From Pseudopelagicola sp. (lineage in GTDB: Bacteria > Pseudomonadota > Alphaproteobacteria > Rhodobacterales > Rhodobacteraceae), in assembly GCA_026195905.1 (NCBI GenBank), contig JAPHRE010000042.1, forward strand, positions 1 through 39,912: a stretch of DNA of 39,912 bases, in the 5' to 3' direction. Below the pieces are notes generated by a model. That model was not told where the DNA came from. It saw nothing but the letters and a program-made list of their open reading frames with translations, and made no database searches. A program made the translations under genes and the position numbers. Numbering within the stretch: the first letter of the stretch is position 1; the number at the start of each line of letters is the position of its first letter. This document shows positions 1 through 8,219 of this stretch, one piece after another.

Positions 1-68
1 CTTTCGATACTTCATCTTACGAGCACCCCCTCTTGAGGGCAGTATCTGGAGCTTTTGCGTACATATTT

Positions 69-99
69 TTGTTGTTTCCCAAATAATCCCATGTCATAC
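69..99 (+). promoter_or_regulatory. Candidate dcw/mraZ promoter
   Basis: A TTGTTG box at 69-74 is followed after 19 bases by TCATAC at 94-99, a weak sigma-70-like pair. It would start transcription near position 106, about 250 bases before mraZ. The two TGGGA repeats on the minus strand (77-91) lie between the two boxes, which would suit autorepression by MraZ. The box matches are poor and the spacing is long, so this is a guess from position and composition. Confidence 0.3.
77..91 (-). promoter_or_regulatory. Possible MraZ box: two TGGGA repeats, period 10
   Basis: Read on the minus strand, TGGGA occurs at 91-87 and again at 81-77 with a 5-base spacer, the same layout as the TGGGN-N5 direct repeats bound by MraZ in E. 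coli. A weaker pair on the plus strand (TGGGA at 118-122, GGGGC at 128-132) has the same spacing. mraZ is the first gene downstream. The repeats are seen directly; binding is inferred. Confidence 0.4.
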
Positions 100-105
100 C
101 TGATA

Positions 106-315
106 ACACGATGAGGATGGGATCAAAGGGGCGCTAAAGACCCCGCAAAAAATCCAAAAGTCAGGCTTCATACAGGCACCCAGCTCATCGAAACAAGAGA
201 TCCGGCGCGCGAGCGAGCAGACATCCCCCCAGGTGGCGCGCGCAGTCGGACACCCCGCAAAGCGGGACGAGGGCGGCGGATAGGGCAGTGGCAGCAGCTC
301 TATCCGCCGTTTCGT
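106..315 (+). ncRNA. UpsM-like 5' leader RNA of the dcw cluster (candidate)
   Basis: This stretch has no convincing gene and ends in a strong hairpin just before mraZ. In Rhodobacter sphaeroides the dcw cluster is preceded by an unusually long mraZ leader whose transcription mostly stops early, releasing the roughly 200-nt small RNA UpsM. The stretch from the predicted start (near 106) to the end of the hairpin is about 205-210 nt and sits in the same place. A second small hairpin (CCCGC-AAA-GCGGG, 254-266) precedes the large one. The call rests on position, size and structure; I could not compare the primary sequence, and the 5' end is uncertain. Confidence 0.5.
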
Positions 316-317
316 TT
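275..317 (+). terminator. Hairpin at the end of the mraZ leader (possible attenuator)
   Basis: GGCGGATAGGG (275-285) pairs with CTCTATCCGCC (298-308), an 11-bp stem with one G-U pair and a loop of about 12 bases. The following bases (GTTTCGTTT) are only moderately T-rich, so partial rather than full termination is plausible. It lies 48 bases before the mraZ start and would define the 3' end of an UpsM-like RNA. Confidence 0.5.
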
Positions 318-355
318 CCGGGATGCGAAATGTGAGGGGCAGGAAAGGCCGAACC

Positions 356-856
356 GTGGCGCTGATGTTCATAGGCGAGAGCCGCAACAAGGTGGATACG
401 AAAGGTCGGGTGTCAATCCCGGCCAAGTTCCGTCGCGTGCTCGAAGCCGGTGATCCAGAGTGGAAAAGCGGCGAATACCCCAATCTTTACATTGTCTATG
501 GTGGCCCGAGCCGCGATTACCTCGAATGCTTTACCGTCGAGGCGATGAACGACGTCTATGCACGGATCAAAAAGATGGGGCGCGGCACCAAGCGCCGCAT
601 CGCGCTGTCGCAGCTTTACATGACCCAGACCGCCGAGGCGAGCGTCGATGAAACCGGCCGTCTCGTGCTTCCCAAAGACCTGCGCGACAAGATCAGCCTT
701 GATGGCATGGCGTTCTTCGCCGGTAAGGGCGACACGTTCGAGATATGGAACCCCGAAACCTACGACGCGCACCAGATGCAGCAGCTCGAGGCCGACGAAG
801 ATTTCGACCCCGAGGTCGATCCGTCCATCTATCTCGGCGGAGATGAGGGGATCTAA
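356..856 (+). CDS. mraZ: Transcriptional regulator MraZ
   Basis: MraZ is a DNA-binding protein of the AbrB/SpoVT type that represses its own dcw cluster. The translation carries the typical duplicated fold: an N-terminal half with NKVDTKGRVSIPAKFR and a second half with SVDETGRLVLPKDLR, each holding the conserved D-x-K/T-GR-x-x-x-P core. I chose GTG 356 because AGGAAAGG (341-348) lies 7 bases before it; ATG 365 (MFIGES) is the alternative and would leave a 16-base gap. The product is 166 residues, slightly longer than the 150-residue enterobacterial protein because of an acidic tail. rsmH starts 3 bases after its stop, so the two are surely cotranscribed. Confidence 0.95.
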   Translation: MALMFIGESRNKVDTKGRVSIPAKFRRVLEAGDPEWKSGEYPNLYIVYGGPSRDYLECFTVEAMNDVYARIKKMGRGTKRRIALSQLYMTQTAEASVDETGRLVLPKDLRDKISLDGMAFFAGKGDTFEIWNPETYDAHQMQQLEADEDFDPEVDPSIYLGGDEGI

Positions 857-859
857 GCG

Positions 860-1858
860 ATGTCGCACCAAGACACCCCCGCATCCGCGCCTCATGTTCC
901 CGTTCTTCTTGTGCCGCTTCTCAAGGCTGTTGCACCTGTGCAGGGCACATGGCTCGACGGAACCTTTGGCGCGGGCGGCTATACAAAAGGCCTGCTCAAG
1001 GCCGGGGCCGACAAGGTTATCGGCGTGGATCGCGATCCGCTGGCCTTTGAGATGGCCGCCGATTGGGTGGGCGACTATGGCGACCGGATTGCGCTTGTCG
1101 AAGGTGTGTTTTCGCGTATGGACGACTACGCGACCGGCCTTGACGGCGTTGTGCTCGACCTCGGCGTAAGCTCGATGCAGCTTGACCTCGCCGAGCGTGG
1201 CTTTTCCTTTATGCGCGATGGCCCGCTTGATATGCGCATGTCGCAAGACGGCCCCTCTGCCGCCGATCTGGTCAATACCACCGACGAGACAGAGCTTGCG
1301 GATATCCTGTTTCACTATGGCGAAGAGCGCGCCAGCCGCCGCATTGCCCGCGCCATTGTGCGCGCCCGCGCCGAAGCGCCGATTACCACAACCCTGGCCT
1401 TGGCCGAGATCGTGGAATCCTGTCTGCCACGTCCCAAACCGAACCAATCGCACCCCGCAACCCGCACCTTTCAGGCGCTGCGTATCGCGGTAAACGATGA
1501 ATACGGCGAGCTATATCGCGGGCTTCAGGCGGCTGAACGCGCGCTGGCGCCGGGCGGGCTTTTGGCGGTTGTGACCTTCCATTCCATAGAGGACCGCATG
1601 GTCAAGCGTTTCATGCAATCGCGCGCTGGCCGTAAGGGGAACGTCAACCGCTATGCACCTGAAATTGAAAAAGAAAAACCGGCTTTTGATCTGCTGACCC
1701 GCAAGGCGGTTGGCCCCGATGAGGAAGAGCTTGCGATCAATCCCCGGTCGCGCTCGGCCAAACTGCGCGTGGCGCGACGCACCGATGCGCCTGCAGGCGA
1801 AATCGCCGCCCGCGAGATCGGTATGCCACAAGCCAAACCGGCGAAAGGACGATCCTGA
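860..1858 (+). CDS. rsmH: 16S rRNA (cytosine(1402)-N(4))-methyltransferase RsmH
   Basis: RsmH (MraW) methylates N4 of C1402 in the ribosomal P site using S-adenosylmethionine. The protein has 332 residues, close to the family norm of about 310-330. It opens with the HVPVLL motif and the SAM-binding loop [10 protein letters not shown] (33-42), and later shows [13 protein letters not shown], an [12 protein letters not shown]-like stretch (here [12 protein letters not shown]) and the [10 protein letters not shown] motif, all RsmH hallmarks. ATG 860 follows GGAGATGAGGGG at the end of mraZ. Its TGA overlaps the ATG of ftsL (ATGA), so translation is likely coupled. It is the second gene of the dcw cluster, as in most bacteria. 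Confidence 0.97.
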   Translation: MSHQDTPASAPHVPVLLVPLLKAVAPVQGTWLDGTFGAGGYTKGLLKAGADKVIGVDRDPLAFEMAADWVGDYGDRIALVEGVFSRMDDYATGLDGVVLDLGVSSMQLDLAERGFSFMRDGPLDMRMSQDGPSAADLVNTTDETELADILFHYGEERASRRIARAIVRARAEAPITTTLALAEIVESCLPRPKPNQSHPATRTFQALRIAVNDEYGELYRGLQAAERALAPGGLLAVVTFHSIEDRMVKRFMQSRAGRKGNVNRYAPEIEKEKPAFDLLTRKAVGPDEEELAINPRSRSAKLRVARRTDAPAGEIAAREIGMPQAKPAKGRS

Positions 1859-2202
1859 TGCGCTCGATGCTCTTCCTTGTGACCGCCCTTGCTGTGATTG
1901 GCCTTGCCGTCTGGGCCTACCGCGAAAACTATCAGACCCAGGCCGCGATCAACGAAACAGAGCGCCTGCAACAAGAGATCGGTACCGCCCGCGCGCGCCT
2001 TTCCGTGCTGCGCGCGGAATGGGCCTATCTCAACCGCCCCGAGCGCCTGCGTGACCTGGCCGAGATCAACTATGACCGCCTGCAACTCTTGCCGCTGAAC
2101 TCTGATCAATTTGGCCGCGTGGATCAGGTCGTCTACCCGCCCGTCCAATTCGATTTTAGCGGCGCTGTCGATGTGTCCTCTGATGGAGACAACGAGCAAT
2201 GA
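1858..2202 (+). CDS. ftsL: Cell division protein FtsL
   Basis: FtsL is a small bitopic membrane protein that forms the FtsQLB complex and activates FtsWI. The 114-residue product starts with a membrane segment (about residues 3-20) and continues into a heptad-like helical region with regularly spaced Leu/Ile residues (about 25-65), followed by a short acidic tail. Sequence identity in this family is low, so the call relies on size, topology and its fixed place between rsmH and ftsI. Both ends overlap neighbouring genes by 4 bases (ATGA), which points to translational coupling. Confidence 0.9.
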   Translation: MRSMLFLVTALAVIGLAVWAYRENYQTQAAINETERLQQEIGTARARLSVLRAEWAYLNRPERLRDLAEINYDRLQLLPLNSDQFGRVDQVVYPPVQFDFSGAVDVSSDGDNEQ

Positions 2203-3983
2203 CCCGCACCCCCCTGCGACCTCTGGCCCGTATTCTTCCGGCGCGTGAAACCGGCGAGAACCCGGATGCGATCGAACGCGAAAACATCCGCCTGCGCCAC
2301 GAAGCCATGCGTCAAACCTCGCGCCTGCGCGCCGAGGGGCGTCTTTTGGTGCTGTCGGTGGTGTTCCTGTCGCTCTTCACCGTGGTCGGCACGCGCATGG
2401 CGATGCTGTCCTTTTCCGAAGCCCAAGAGCCGCGCGCGTCGGTCTCTGGCTCGATGATTACCTCGCAGCGGGCCGATATCGTCGACCGTCGGGGCCGTAT
2501 CCTCGCGACCAACCTCGAAACCCATTCGCTCTATGCCCAACCGCACCATATGATCGACAAGGCTCATGTGGCGCGTGAACTGGCGACGATTTTTCCCGAT
2601 CTTGACGAAGAAAAGCTCCTTGCGCGGTTTTCCGGCAAGCGCAAATTCATGTGGATCAAGAAAAAGCTCAGCCCCGAGCAGAAACAGGCCGTGCACGATA
2701 TCGGCGATCCCGGCCTGATGTTCGGGCCGCGCGAAATGCGGCTCTACCCCAACGGCCGCTTGGCGGCGCATGTGCTGGGCGGCGCGAGCTTTCGCAAGGA
2801 AGACGTGCGCGCCGCTGAACTGGGTGGTGTGGCCGGGATCGAACGCTATTTTGACGATGCTCTGCGTGATCCCTCCAATGGCGGCAAGGCGCTGGCGCTA
2901 TCGCTGGACCTGACCGTGCAGGCTGCGGCAGAGCGTGTGCTCTATGGCGGTATGAAACTGATGAACGCCAAGGGCGCGGCGGCGGTGTTGATGGATGTGC
3001 ACACCGGCGAGGTGATCTCGCTTGCAAGCCTGCCGGATTTCGACCCCAACGACCGCCCGCGCCCCCCGACCGAGGGCAACGCCTCTGATAGCCCGCTGTT
3101 TAACCGGGCGGTGCAGGGTGTCTATGAACTCGGCTCGACCTTCAAGATCTTCACCGCCGCACAGGCGATGGACCTTGGTCTCGCCAACCCCGAGACCATC
3201 ATCGACACCAAAGGCCCGTTGCGCTGGGGCAAGCATAAAATCCGGGACTTCCATAATTACGGATCAGAGCTGTCCCTGACCAAGGTGATTGTCAAATCGT
3301 CCAATATCGGCACCGCCCGCGTGGCCCAGTCGATCGGTGTTGAACGCCAGCAGGATTTCCTGCGCGGCCTTGGCTTCCTTGAGGCGACACCGCTTGAAAT
3401 CGTCGAGGCCAGCGGCGGCAAACCGCTCTTGCCTCCCAACTGGTCAGAGCTTTCGACGATGACGATTTCTTATGGCCACGGCCTCTCGTCAAGCCCGCTG
3501 CACCTTGCTGCGGGTTACGCGGCCATTGCCAATGGCGGCACTGCGATCAAGCCAACGCTCCTCAAGCGCGATACGCCGCAAAACGGGCCGCGCGTCCTGA
3601 GCGAGGCCTCGGCCCGTGCGGCGCGCATCATGTTGCGCAAGGTCGTGACCGAAGGCACCGCGTCCTTTGGCGACGTGCCGGGCTACGCGGTGGGCGGCAA
3701 GACCGGCACCGCCGACAAACCCAAGGAACAGGGCGGGGGCTATTACGACGAAAAGGTTATCGCCACCTTCGCAGCGATCTTCCCGGCCCATGATCCCAAA
3801 TATGTGCTTGTGGTGACGCTCGATGAACCCGTCGAGACATCGGGACCGGAACCGCGCCGCACCGCCGGTTGGACTGCTGTGCCCGTCGCGGCCGAGATGA
3901 TCCGCCGCGTTGCGCCGCTTCTGGGGCTGCGCCCCGAGATTGAACCCGCCCCGCTGGCTGATATAACGCCGACATCGAACTAG
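2199..3983 (+). CDS. ftsI: Peptidoglycan D,D-transpeptidase FtsI (PBP3)
   Basis: FtsI is the class B penicillin-binding protein that crosslinks septal peptidoglycan with FtsW. The 594-residue product has a cytoplasmic N-terminus, one membrane segment near residues 48-70, a pedestal domain containing RRGRILATNLETHSLYA, and a transpeptidase domain. The active-site motifs are all present: STFK (313-316, nucleophile Ser313), SSN (367-369) and KTGT (501-504). ATG 2199 overlaps the ftsL stop by 4 bases. murE follows 19 bases downstream. Nothing suggests truncation. Confidence 0.97.
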   Translation: MTRTPLRPLARILPARETGENPDAIERENIRLRHEAMRQTSRLRAEGRLLVLSVVFLSLFTVVGTRMAMLSFSEAQEPRASVSGSMITSQRADIVDRRGRILATNLETHSLYAQPHHMIDKAHVARELATIFPDLDEEKLLARFSGKRKFMWIKKKLSPEQKQAVHDIGDPGLMFGPREMRLYPNGRLAAHVLGGASFRKEDVRAAELGGVAGIERYFDDALRDPSNGGKALALSLDLTVQAAAERVLYGGMKLMNAKGAAAVLMDVHTGEVISLASLPDFDPNDRPRPPTEGNASDSPLFNRAVQGVYELGSTFKIFTAAQAMDLGLANPETIIDTKGPLRWGKHKIRDFHNYGSELSLTKVIVKSSNIGTARVAQSIGVERQQDFLRGLGFLEATPLEIVEASGGKPLLPPNWSELSTMTISYGHGLSSSPLHLAAGYAAIANGGTAIKPTLLKRDTPQNGPRVLSEASARAARIMLRKVVTEGTASFGDVPGYAVGGKTGTADKPKEQGGGYYDEKVIATFAAIFPAHDPKYVLVVTLDEPVETSGPEPRRTAGWTAVPVAAEMIRRVAPLLGLRPEIEPAPLADITPTSN

Positions 3984-4002
3984 GCCGAAAGGGCAATACC
4001 GC

Positions 4003-5484
4003 ATGGCTGGCGAGGCACGACCACTTCATGAACTGGGGCTGACCGCCGCCGCAGGCCGCAACCCCCACATTACCGGCCTTGCCGTAGATAGCCGCGAGGT
4101 GCGCGACGGGTTCCTCTTTGCTGCGCTGCCCGGAACCCGTGTGCATGGCGGCGAGTTTATCCAATATGCCCTGCGCATGGGGGCGGCTGCGATCCTGACC
4201 GACGCAGAAGGGGCGCGCATCGCCGCCGCCGAGCTGGCCGCGTCCGACGCCGCGCTTGTGGTCGCCGAAGACCCGCGCCAAACGCTCGCCTATAGCGCCG
4301 CGCTTTGGTTCGCAGAGCAACCGGGCATCATGGTCGCCGTGACCGGCACCAATGGCAAAACATCCGTGGCAACCTTCCTGCGTATGATCTGGCAAGAGTT
4401 GGGCCTTGAGGCGATCAACCTCGGCACAACCGGCGTCGAGGGCGACTTTACCGCGCCCCTGCATCATACGACCCCCGAACCGATTACCCTGCACCGCACA
4501 CTGGCCGACGCCTGCGCCGCCGGGATCGAGTTCGCCGCAATGGAAGCCTCCTCCCACGGTCTCGCCCAACGCCGCCTCGACGGGGTGCAGCTCAAGGCCG
4601 CCGGGTTCACCAACTTCACCCAAGATCACCTCGACTACCACACCAGCTTTGACGACTATTTCGACGCCAAGGCCAGCCTGTTCGCCCGCGTCCTCTCCGA
4701 AGAGGGCACGGCGGTGATCAATATCGACGATCCACGCGGTGTCGATATGGTTGCCATTGCCCGCGCCCGCGGCCAAGACGTTCTCACCGTGGGCCGCGAT
4801 GGGGCCGACCTGACCCTCAACGCACAACGCTTTGACGCCACCGGGCAGGACATCCGCTTTACCTTCCGGGGCCGCAGCCACATGGCCCGCCTCAATCTCA
4901 TCGGCGGGTTTCAGGCCGAAAACGTCCTCCTTGCCGCCGGGCTTGCGATTGCCTGCGGCGCAGATCCCGAACGTGTCTTCGAGGTGCTGCACGAGCTTCA
5001 AACCGTGCGGGGCCGGATGCAACTCGCCGCCACCCGCGAGAATGGCGCGGCGGTGTCTGTCGATTATGCCCATACGCCTGACGCCGTGGAAACCGCGCTC
5101 AAGGCGATGCGCCCGCATGTCATGGGCCGCCTGATCGCCCTTATTGGCGCGGGCGGAGATCGTGACGCGGGCAAACGCCCGCTGATGGGGGCGGCTGCGG
5201 CGGCCAATGCCGATGTGGTCTTTGTGACCGACGACAACCCGCGCTCCGAAGACCCCGCCGTGATCCGCTCTGCGGTCATCCTCGGCGCGCCGGATGCGAT
5301 TGAGGTCGGCGACCGCGCCGAAGCGATCCTGCGCGCGGTGGACGCGCTGCAACCGGGCGACGCACTCCTGATCGCGGGCAAAGGTCATGAAACCGGCCAG
5401 ATCATCGGCGATGCCATTCTCCCGTTTGACGATTGCGAACAGGCCAGCGTGGCCGTCGCCGCGCTTGACGGGGGCATCGCATGA
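4003..5484 (+). CDS. murE: UDP-MurNAc-L-Ala-D-Glu:meso-diaminopimelate ligase MurE
   Basis: MurE adds the third residue of the stem peptide in the cytoplasm using ATP. The 493-residue product has the Mur-ligase P-loop VTGTNGKTS (113-121), the central-domain stretch EASSHGL, and DNPR at 411-414. DNPR is the signature that selects meso-diaminopimelate rather than L-lysine, as expected for a Gram-negative. It starts at ATG 4003 and its TGA overlaps the murF ATG. Codon third positions here are strongly C-rich, a feature shared by murF, mraY and the first third of murD but not by later genes in the cluster. Confidence 0.97.
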   Translation: MAGEARPLHELGLTAAAGRNPHITGLAVDSREVRDGFLFAALPGTRVHGGEFIQYALRMGAAAILTDAEGARIAAAELAASDAALVVAEDPRQTLAYSAALWFAEQPGIMVAVTGTNGKTSVATFLRMIWQELGLEAINLGTTGVEGDFTAPLHHTTPEPITLHRTLADACAAGIEFAAMEASSHGLAQRRLDGVQLKAAGFTNFTQDHLDYHTSFDDYFDAKASLFARVLSEEGTAVINIDDPRGVDMVAIARARGQDVLTVGRDGADLTLNAQRFDATGQDIRFTFRGRSHMARLNLIGGFQAENVLLAAGLAIACGADPERVFEVLHELQTVRGRMQLAATRENGAAVSVDYAHTPDAVETALKAMRPHVMGRLIALIGAGGDRDAGKRPLMGAAAAANADVVFVTDDNPRSEDPAVIRSAVILGAPDAIEVGDRAEAILRAVDALQPGDALLIAGKGHETGQIIGDAILPFDDCEQASVAVAALDGGIA

Positions 5485-6923
5485 GCCTCTGGACCGCCGC
5501 CGAGGCCGCCGCCGCCACGGGCGGACAGGCCACAACCGATTGGACCGCCAATGGTGTCTCCATTGACACCCGCACACTCGACCCCGGCGATCTTTTTATC
5601 GCCCTCAAGGCCGCCCGCGATGGCCATGATTTCGTCGCACAGGCGCTTGCAAACGGCGCCACCGCCGCGCTCGTGACGCATATCCCCGAAGGCGTGGCCG
5701 CCGATGCGCCGCTGCTGATCGTCGAGGACGTGCTGGCCGGGCTGGAGGCCTTGGGCCGCGCCTCCCGCGCCCGCACCAAGGCGCGCGTCGTCGCCGTGAC
5801 CGGCTCTGTCGGCAAAACCTCGACCAAGGAAATGCTCCGCGCCATGCTCGCAGGGCAGGGCAAAACCCATGCCTCGGTGGCCAGCTACAACAACCATTGG
5901 GGCGTGCCTCTGACGCTGGCGCGGATGCCTGCCGATACCGACTATGCCGTGATCGAGATCGGCATGAACCACCCCGGCGAAATCGCCCCGCTGGCCCGTC
6001 TGGCCCGCCCCGATGTTGCGCTTATTACAACCGTTGCCGCCGTGCACCTCGAAGCGTTCGAGGATGTGGCGGCCATCGCCGCCGAAAAGGCAGCACTCCT
6101 TGACGGGTTGGACCGCTCCGGGGTCGCCATCCTGCCCGCCGATATCGACACCGCAACAATTCTCGCCCAAAAAGCGGCCTCTCTCGGGGTTGCCGCGATC
6201 CCCTTCGGTATGACCGCCCCAGACTGGACCCTCGGCGACGTGACCCTGTCGGGCGACCGCACCATTGCCCGCGCAACCGCGCAGGGTGCGCCGCTTGTCT
6301 TCAAGATCAATAGCGCCGGACGCCATTTCGCGATGAATGCGCTTGGGGCGCTTGCCGCCGCCGACGCGCTTGGTGCCGACCTTGCGATTGCCGTCGGCGA
6401 TCTTGGCCGCTGGACGCCCTATACGGGCCGGGGCGCGCGCGAAACGATCTACCTGGACCCGGTCGAGACCGACCAGACCCTCGACCTGATCGACGACGCC
6501 TATAACGCCAACCCAACCTCGCTTGCCGCCGCGCTTGAGGTGCTTGCCGCCGCGACGCCGAAAAACGGTGTCGGGCGCATCGGCAAGGGCCGCCGCATCG
6601 CCTTTGTCGGCGACATGAAGGAACTCGGCCCCGATGAGGCTGCCATGCATGCCGCCATCGCCAAACTACCGGCCATTGAAAAGATCGACACGATTCACTG
6701 TGTCGGCCCCCTCATGCATCACCTCTACACCGCCCTGCCGCTCGACAAGCGCGGCAAGTGGACCGAAACCAGCACCGAGATGGCCGATACCATCCGCCAT
6801 CTCGTCGACGCAGGCGATTCCCTGCTCGCCAAGGGCTCATTATCTATGGGACTGGCGCAAATTGTTGACGCCATCCGCAAATTGGGCCATCCCGCCCCGC
6901 AATCCAATGATGAGGACGACTAA
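5481..6923 (+). CDS. murF: UDP-MurNAc-tripeptide:D-alanyl-D-alanine ligase MurF
   Basis: MurF completes the UDP-MurNAc-pentapeptide by adding D-Ala-D-Ala, which is made by Ddl encoded further on. The 480-residue product has the P-loop VTGSVGKTS (106-114), the SYNNHWGVPLTL stretch typical of MurF, the IGMNHPGEI motif and the substrate-binding DDAYNANPTS. It overlaps murE by 4 bases at the start, and mraY begins on the base after its stop codon, so the three genes form one tightly packed unit. Confidence 0.97.
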   Translation: MSLWTAAEAAAATGGQATTDWTANGVSIDTRTLDPGDLFIALKAARDGHDFVAQALANGATAALVTHIPEGVAADAPLLIVEDVLAGLEALGRASRARTKARVVAVTGSVGKTSTKEMLRAMLAGQGKTHASVASYNNHWGVPLTLARMPADTDYAVIEIGMNHPGEIAPLARLARPDVALITTVAAVHLEAFEDVAAIAAEKAALLDGLDRSGVAILPADIDTATILAQKAASLGVAAIPFGMTAPDWTLGDVTLSGDRTIARATAQGAPLVFKINSAGRHFAMNALGALAAADALGADLAIAVGDLGRWTPYTGRGARETIYLDPVETDQTLDLIDDAYNANPTSLAAALEVLAAATPKNGVGRIGKGRRIAFVGDMKELGPDEAAMHAAIAKLPAIEKIDTIHCVGPLMHHLYTALPLDKRGKWTETSTEMADTIRHLVDAGDSLLAKGSLSMGLAQIVDAIRKLGHPAPQSNDEDD

Positions 6924-8006
6924 ATGCTCTATTGGCTGACCGAGTTTTCGGACGGTGGGGACTTCTTCAACCTGTTCCGCTATATCACCTTCCGCGCTGG
7001 CGGGGCTTTCATGACGGCGCTGATCTTCGGGTTTCTGTTTGGTCCGCCCCTCATCAATGTGCTGCGCAGACGTCAAGGCAAGGGCCAGCCGATCCGCGAT
7101 GACGGCCCCGAAGGCCATTTCGCCAAGGCTGGAACGCCAACAATGGGCGGTCTGCTGATCGTTGGGGCGTTGATGACCTCGACCCTCCTCTGGGCGCGGC
7201 TCGATAACGGGTTTGTCTGGGTCGTTTTGTTCGTCACGCTGGCCTATGGGATGATCGGTTTTGCCGATGACTACGCCAAGGTCTCCAAACAGAATACATC
7301 CGGCGTTTCGGGCAAGCTCCGCCTTGGTCTTGGCTTCCTGATCGCGTTTATTGCCTCCTGGTGGTCGACAACGCTGCACCCCGAAGCCCTGCAATGGGGG
7401 CTTGCGCTGCCGTTTTTCAAGGACACGCTCCTGAACCTCGGCCTGTTCTTCCTGCCCTTTGCCATGATCGTCATCGTCGGCGCGGCCAATGCCGTGAATC
7501 TGACCGATGGCCTCGATGGGCTTGCCATCATGCCGGTGATGATCGCAACCGCCACGCTCGGCGTCATCGCCTATGCCGTGGGCCGCGTCGACTTTACCGA
7601 GTATCTCGACGTGCACTACGTCCCCGGCACCGGCGAAATCCTCATCTTCGCCGCCGGAGTGATAGGCGGTGGCCTCGGGTTCCTGTGGTATAACGCGCCC
7701 CCCGCAGCCGTCTTCATGGGCGACACAGGCTCTTTGGCCCTCGGCGGTGCCCTCGGTGCCATCGCAGTTGCCACGAAACACGAGCTTGTCCTCGGCATTG
7801 TCGGCGGCCTCTTCGTGGTCGAAGCGCTCTCGGTCATCATTCAGGTGCTCTACTTCAAACGCACCGGCAAACGCGTCTTCCTCATGGCCCCGATCCATCA
7901 CCACTACGAGAAAAAAGGCTGGTCCGAACCCCAGATCGTGATCCGCTTCTGGATCATCGCCCTCATCCTCGCCATGATCGGCCTCGCGACCCTCAAGGTC
8001 CGGTAA
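6924..8006 (+). CDS. mraY: Phospho-MurNAc-pentapeptide transferase MraY
   Basis: MraY is the integral membrane enzyme that transfers phospho-MurNAc-pentapeptide to undecaprenyl phosphate to form lipid I. The 360-residue product has about ten membrane segments and the conserved catalytic elements: the Asp pair DD at 115-116 in FADDYAK, Asp195 in NLTDGLDGL (192-200), and the HHH cluster (325-327) in [15 protein letters not shown] 6924 directly follows the murF TAA. After its stop comes a 213-base gap, the first real break in the cluster, holding a hairpin and an 11-bp repeat element. Confidence 0.98.
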   Translation: MLYWLTEFSDGGDFFNLFRYITFRAGGAFMTALIFGFLFGPPLINVLRRRQGKGQPIRDDGPEGHFAKAGTPTMGGLLIVGALMTSTLLWARLDNGFVWVVLFVTLAYGMIGFADDYAKVSKQNTSGVSGKLRLGLGFLIAFIASWWSTTLHPEALQWGLALPFFKDTLLNLGLFFLPFAMIVIVGAANAVNLTDGLDGLAIMPVMIATATLGVIAYAVGRVDFTEYLDVHYVPGTGEILIFAAGVIGGGLGFLWYNAPPAAVFMGDTGSLALGGALGAIAVATKHELVLGIVGGLFVVEALSVIIQVLYFKRTGKRVFLMAPIHHHYEKKGWSEPQIVIRFWIIALILAMIGLATLKVR

Positions 8007-8012
8007 AACGTA

Positions 8013-8042
8013 GCAGGCAAGGGGGGCTAAACTCCTTGCTGC
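8013..8042 (+). other. Imperfect hairpin after mraY
   Basis: GCAGGCAAGG (8013-8022) can pair with CCTTGCTGC (8034-8042) with one bulged G. No T-run follows, so it is not a standard terminator. It could stabilise the 3' end of the upstream mRNA or attenuate reading into murD. Confidence 0.35.
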
Positions 8043-8076
8043 CGCGAAGGTTAACGCCAAGCTGGCCTCAAAACCC

Positions 8077-8114
8077 CGCACCGACGCGATACCGACGTGA
8101 TACCGACGCGATGC
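8077..8114 (-). repeat. Three-unit 11-bp tandem repeat, copy A
   Basis: On the minus strand the sequence reads as three units of RCGTCGGTATY: GCGTCGGTATC, ACGTCGGTATC and a degenerate GCGTCGGTGCG. Related three-unit arrays occur at 27694-27731 and 38481-38520. The unit order GCG-ACG-GCG is the same as in the third copy. It lies in the mraY-murD gap, pointing against transcription. Confidence 0.8.
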
Positions 8115-8219
8115 AGACCCCTGTTTTTGCATTAACTTTTGCCTTGAAAATGGGGCCTCTCTTGCGTCATCCGGCGGGGGCGGGCATTGTCGCGGCACGC
8201 TGAATTGGGGGTGAAAACG

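Noticed and set aside
1-60. RNase P RNA or another gene ending upstream of mraZ
   Set aside because: None of the conserved RNase P RNA segments is visible and no reading frame is supported; only a short CCCT-CTTG-AGGG stem is seen.
3757-5577. 606-codon open frame on the minus strand over ftsI/murE
   Set aside because: It is antisense to murE, whose motifs (VTGTNGKTS, DNPR) are intact. Its product is His/Gly/Arg-rich with no domain; long mirror frames are common in GC-rich C-ending genes.
5385-6650. 421-codon minus-strand frame over murF
   Set aside because: Mirror frame of murF with glycine-rich, domain-free translation.
8077-8114. CRISPR array
   Set aside because: The 11-bp units are directly adjacent with no spacers and no cas genes are nearby.
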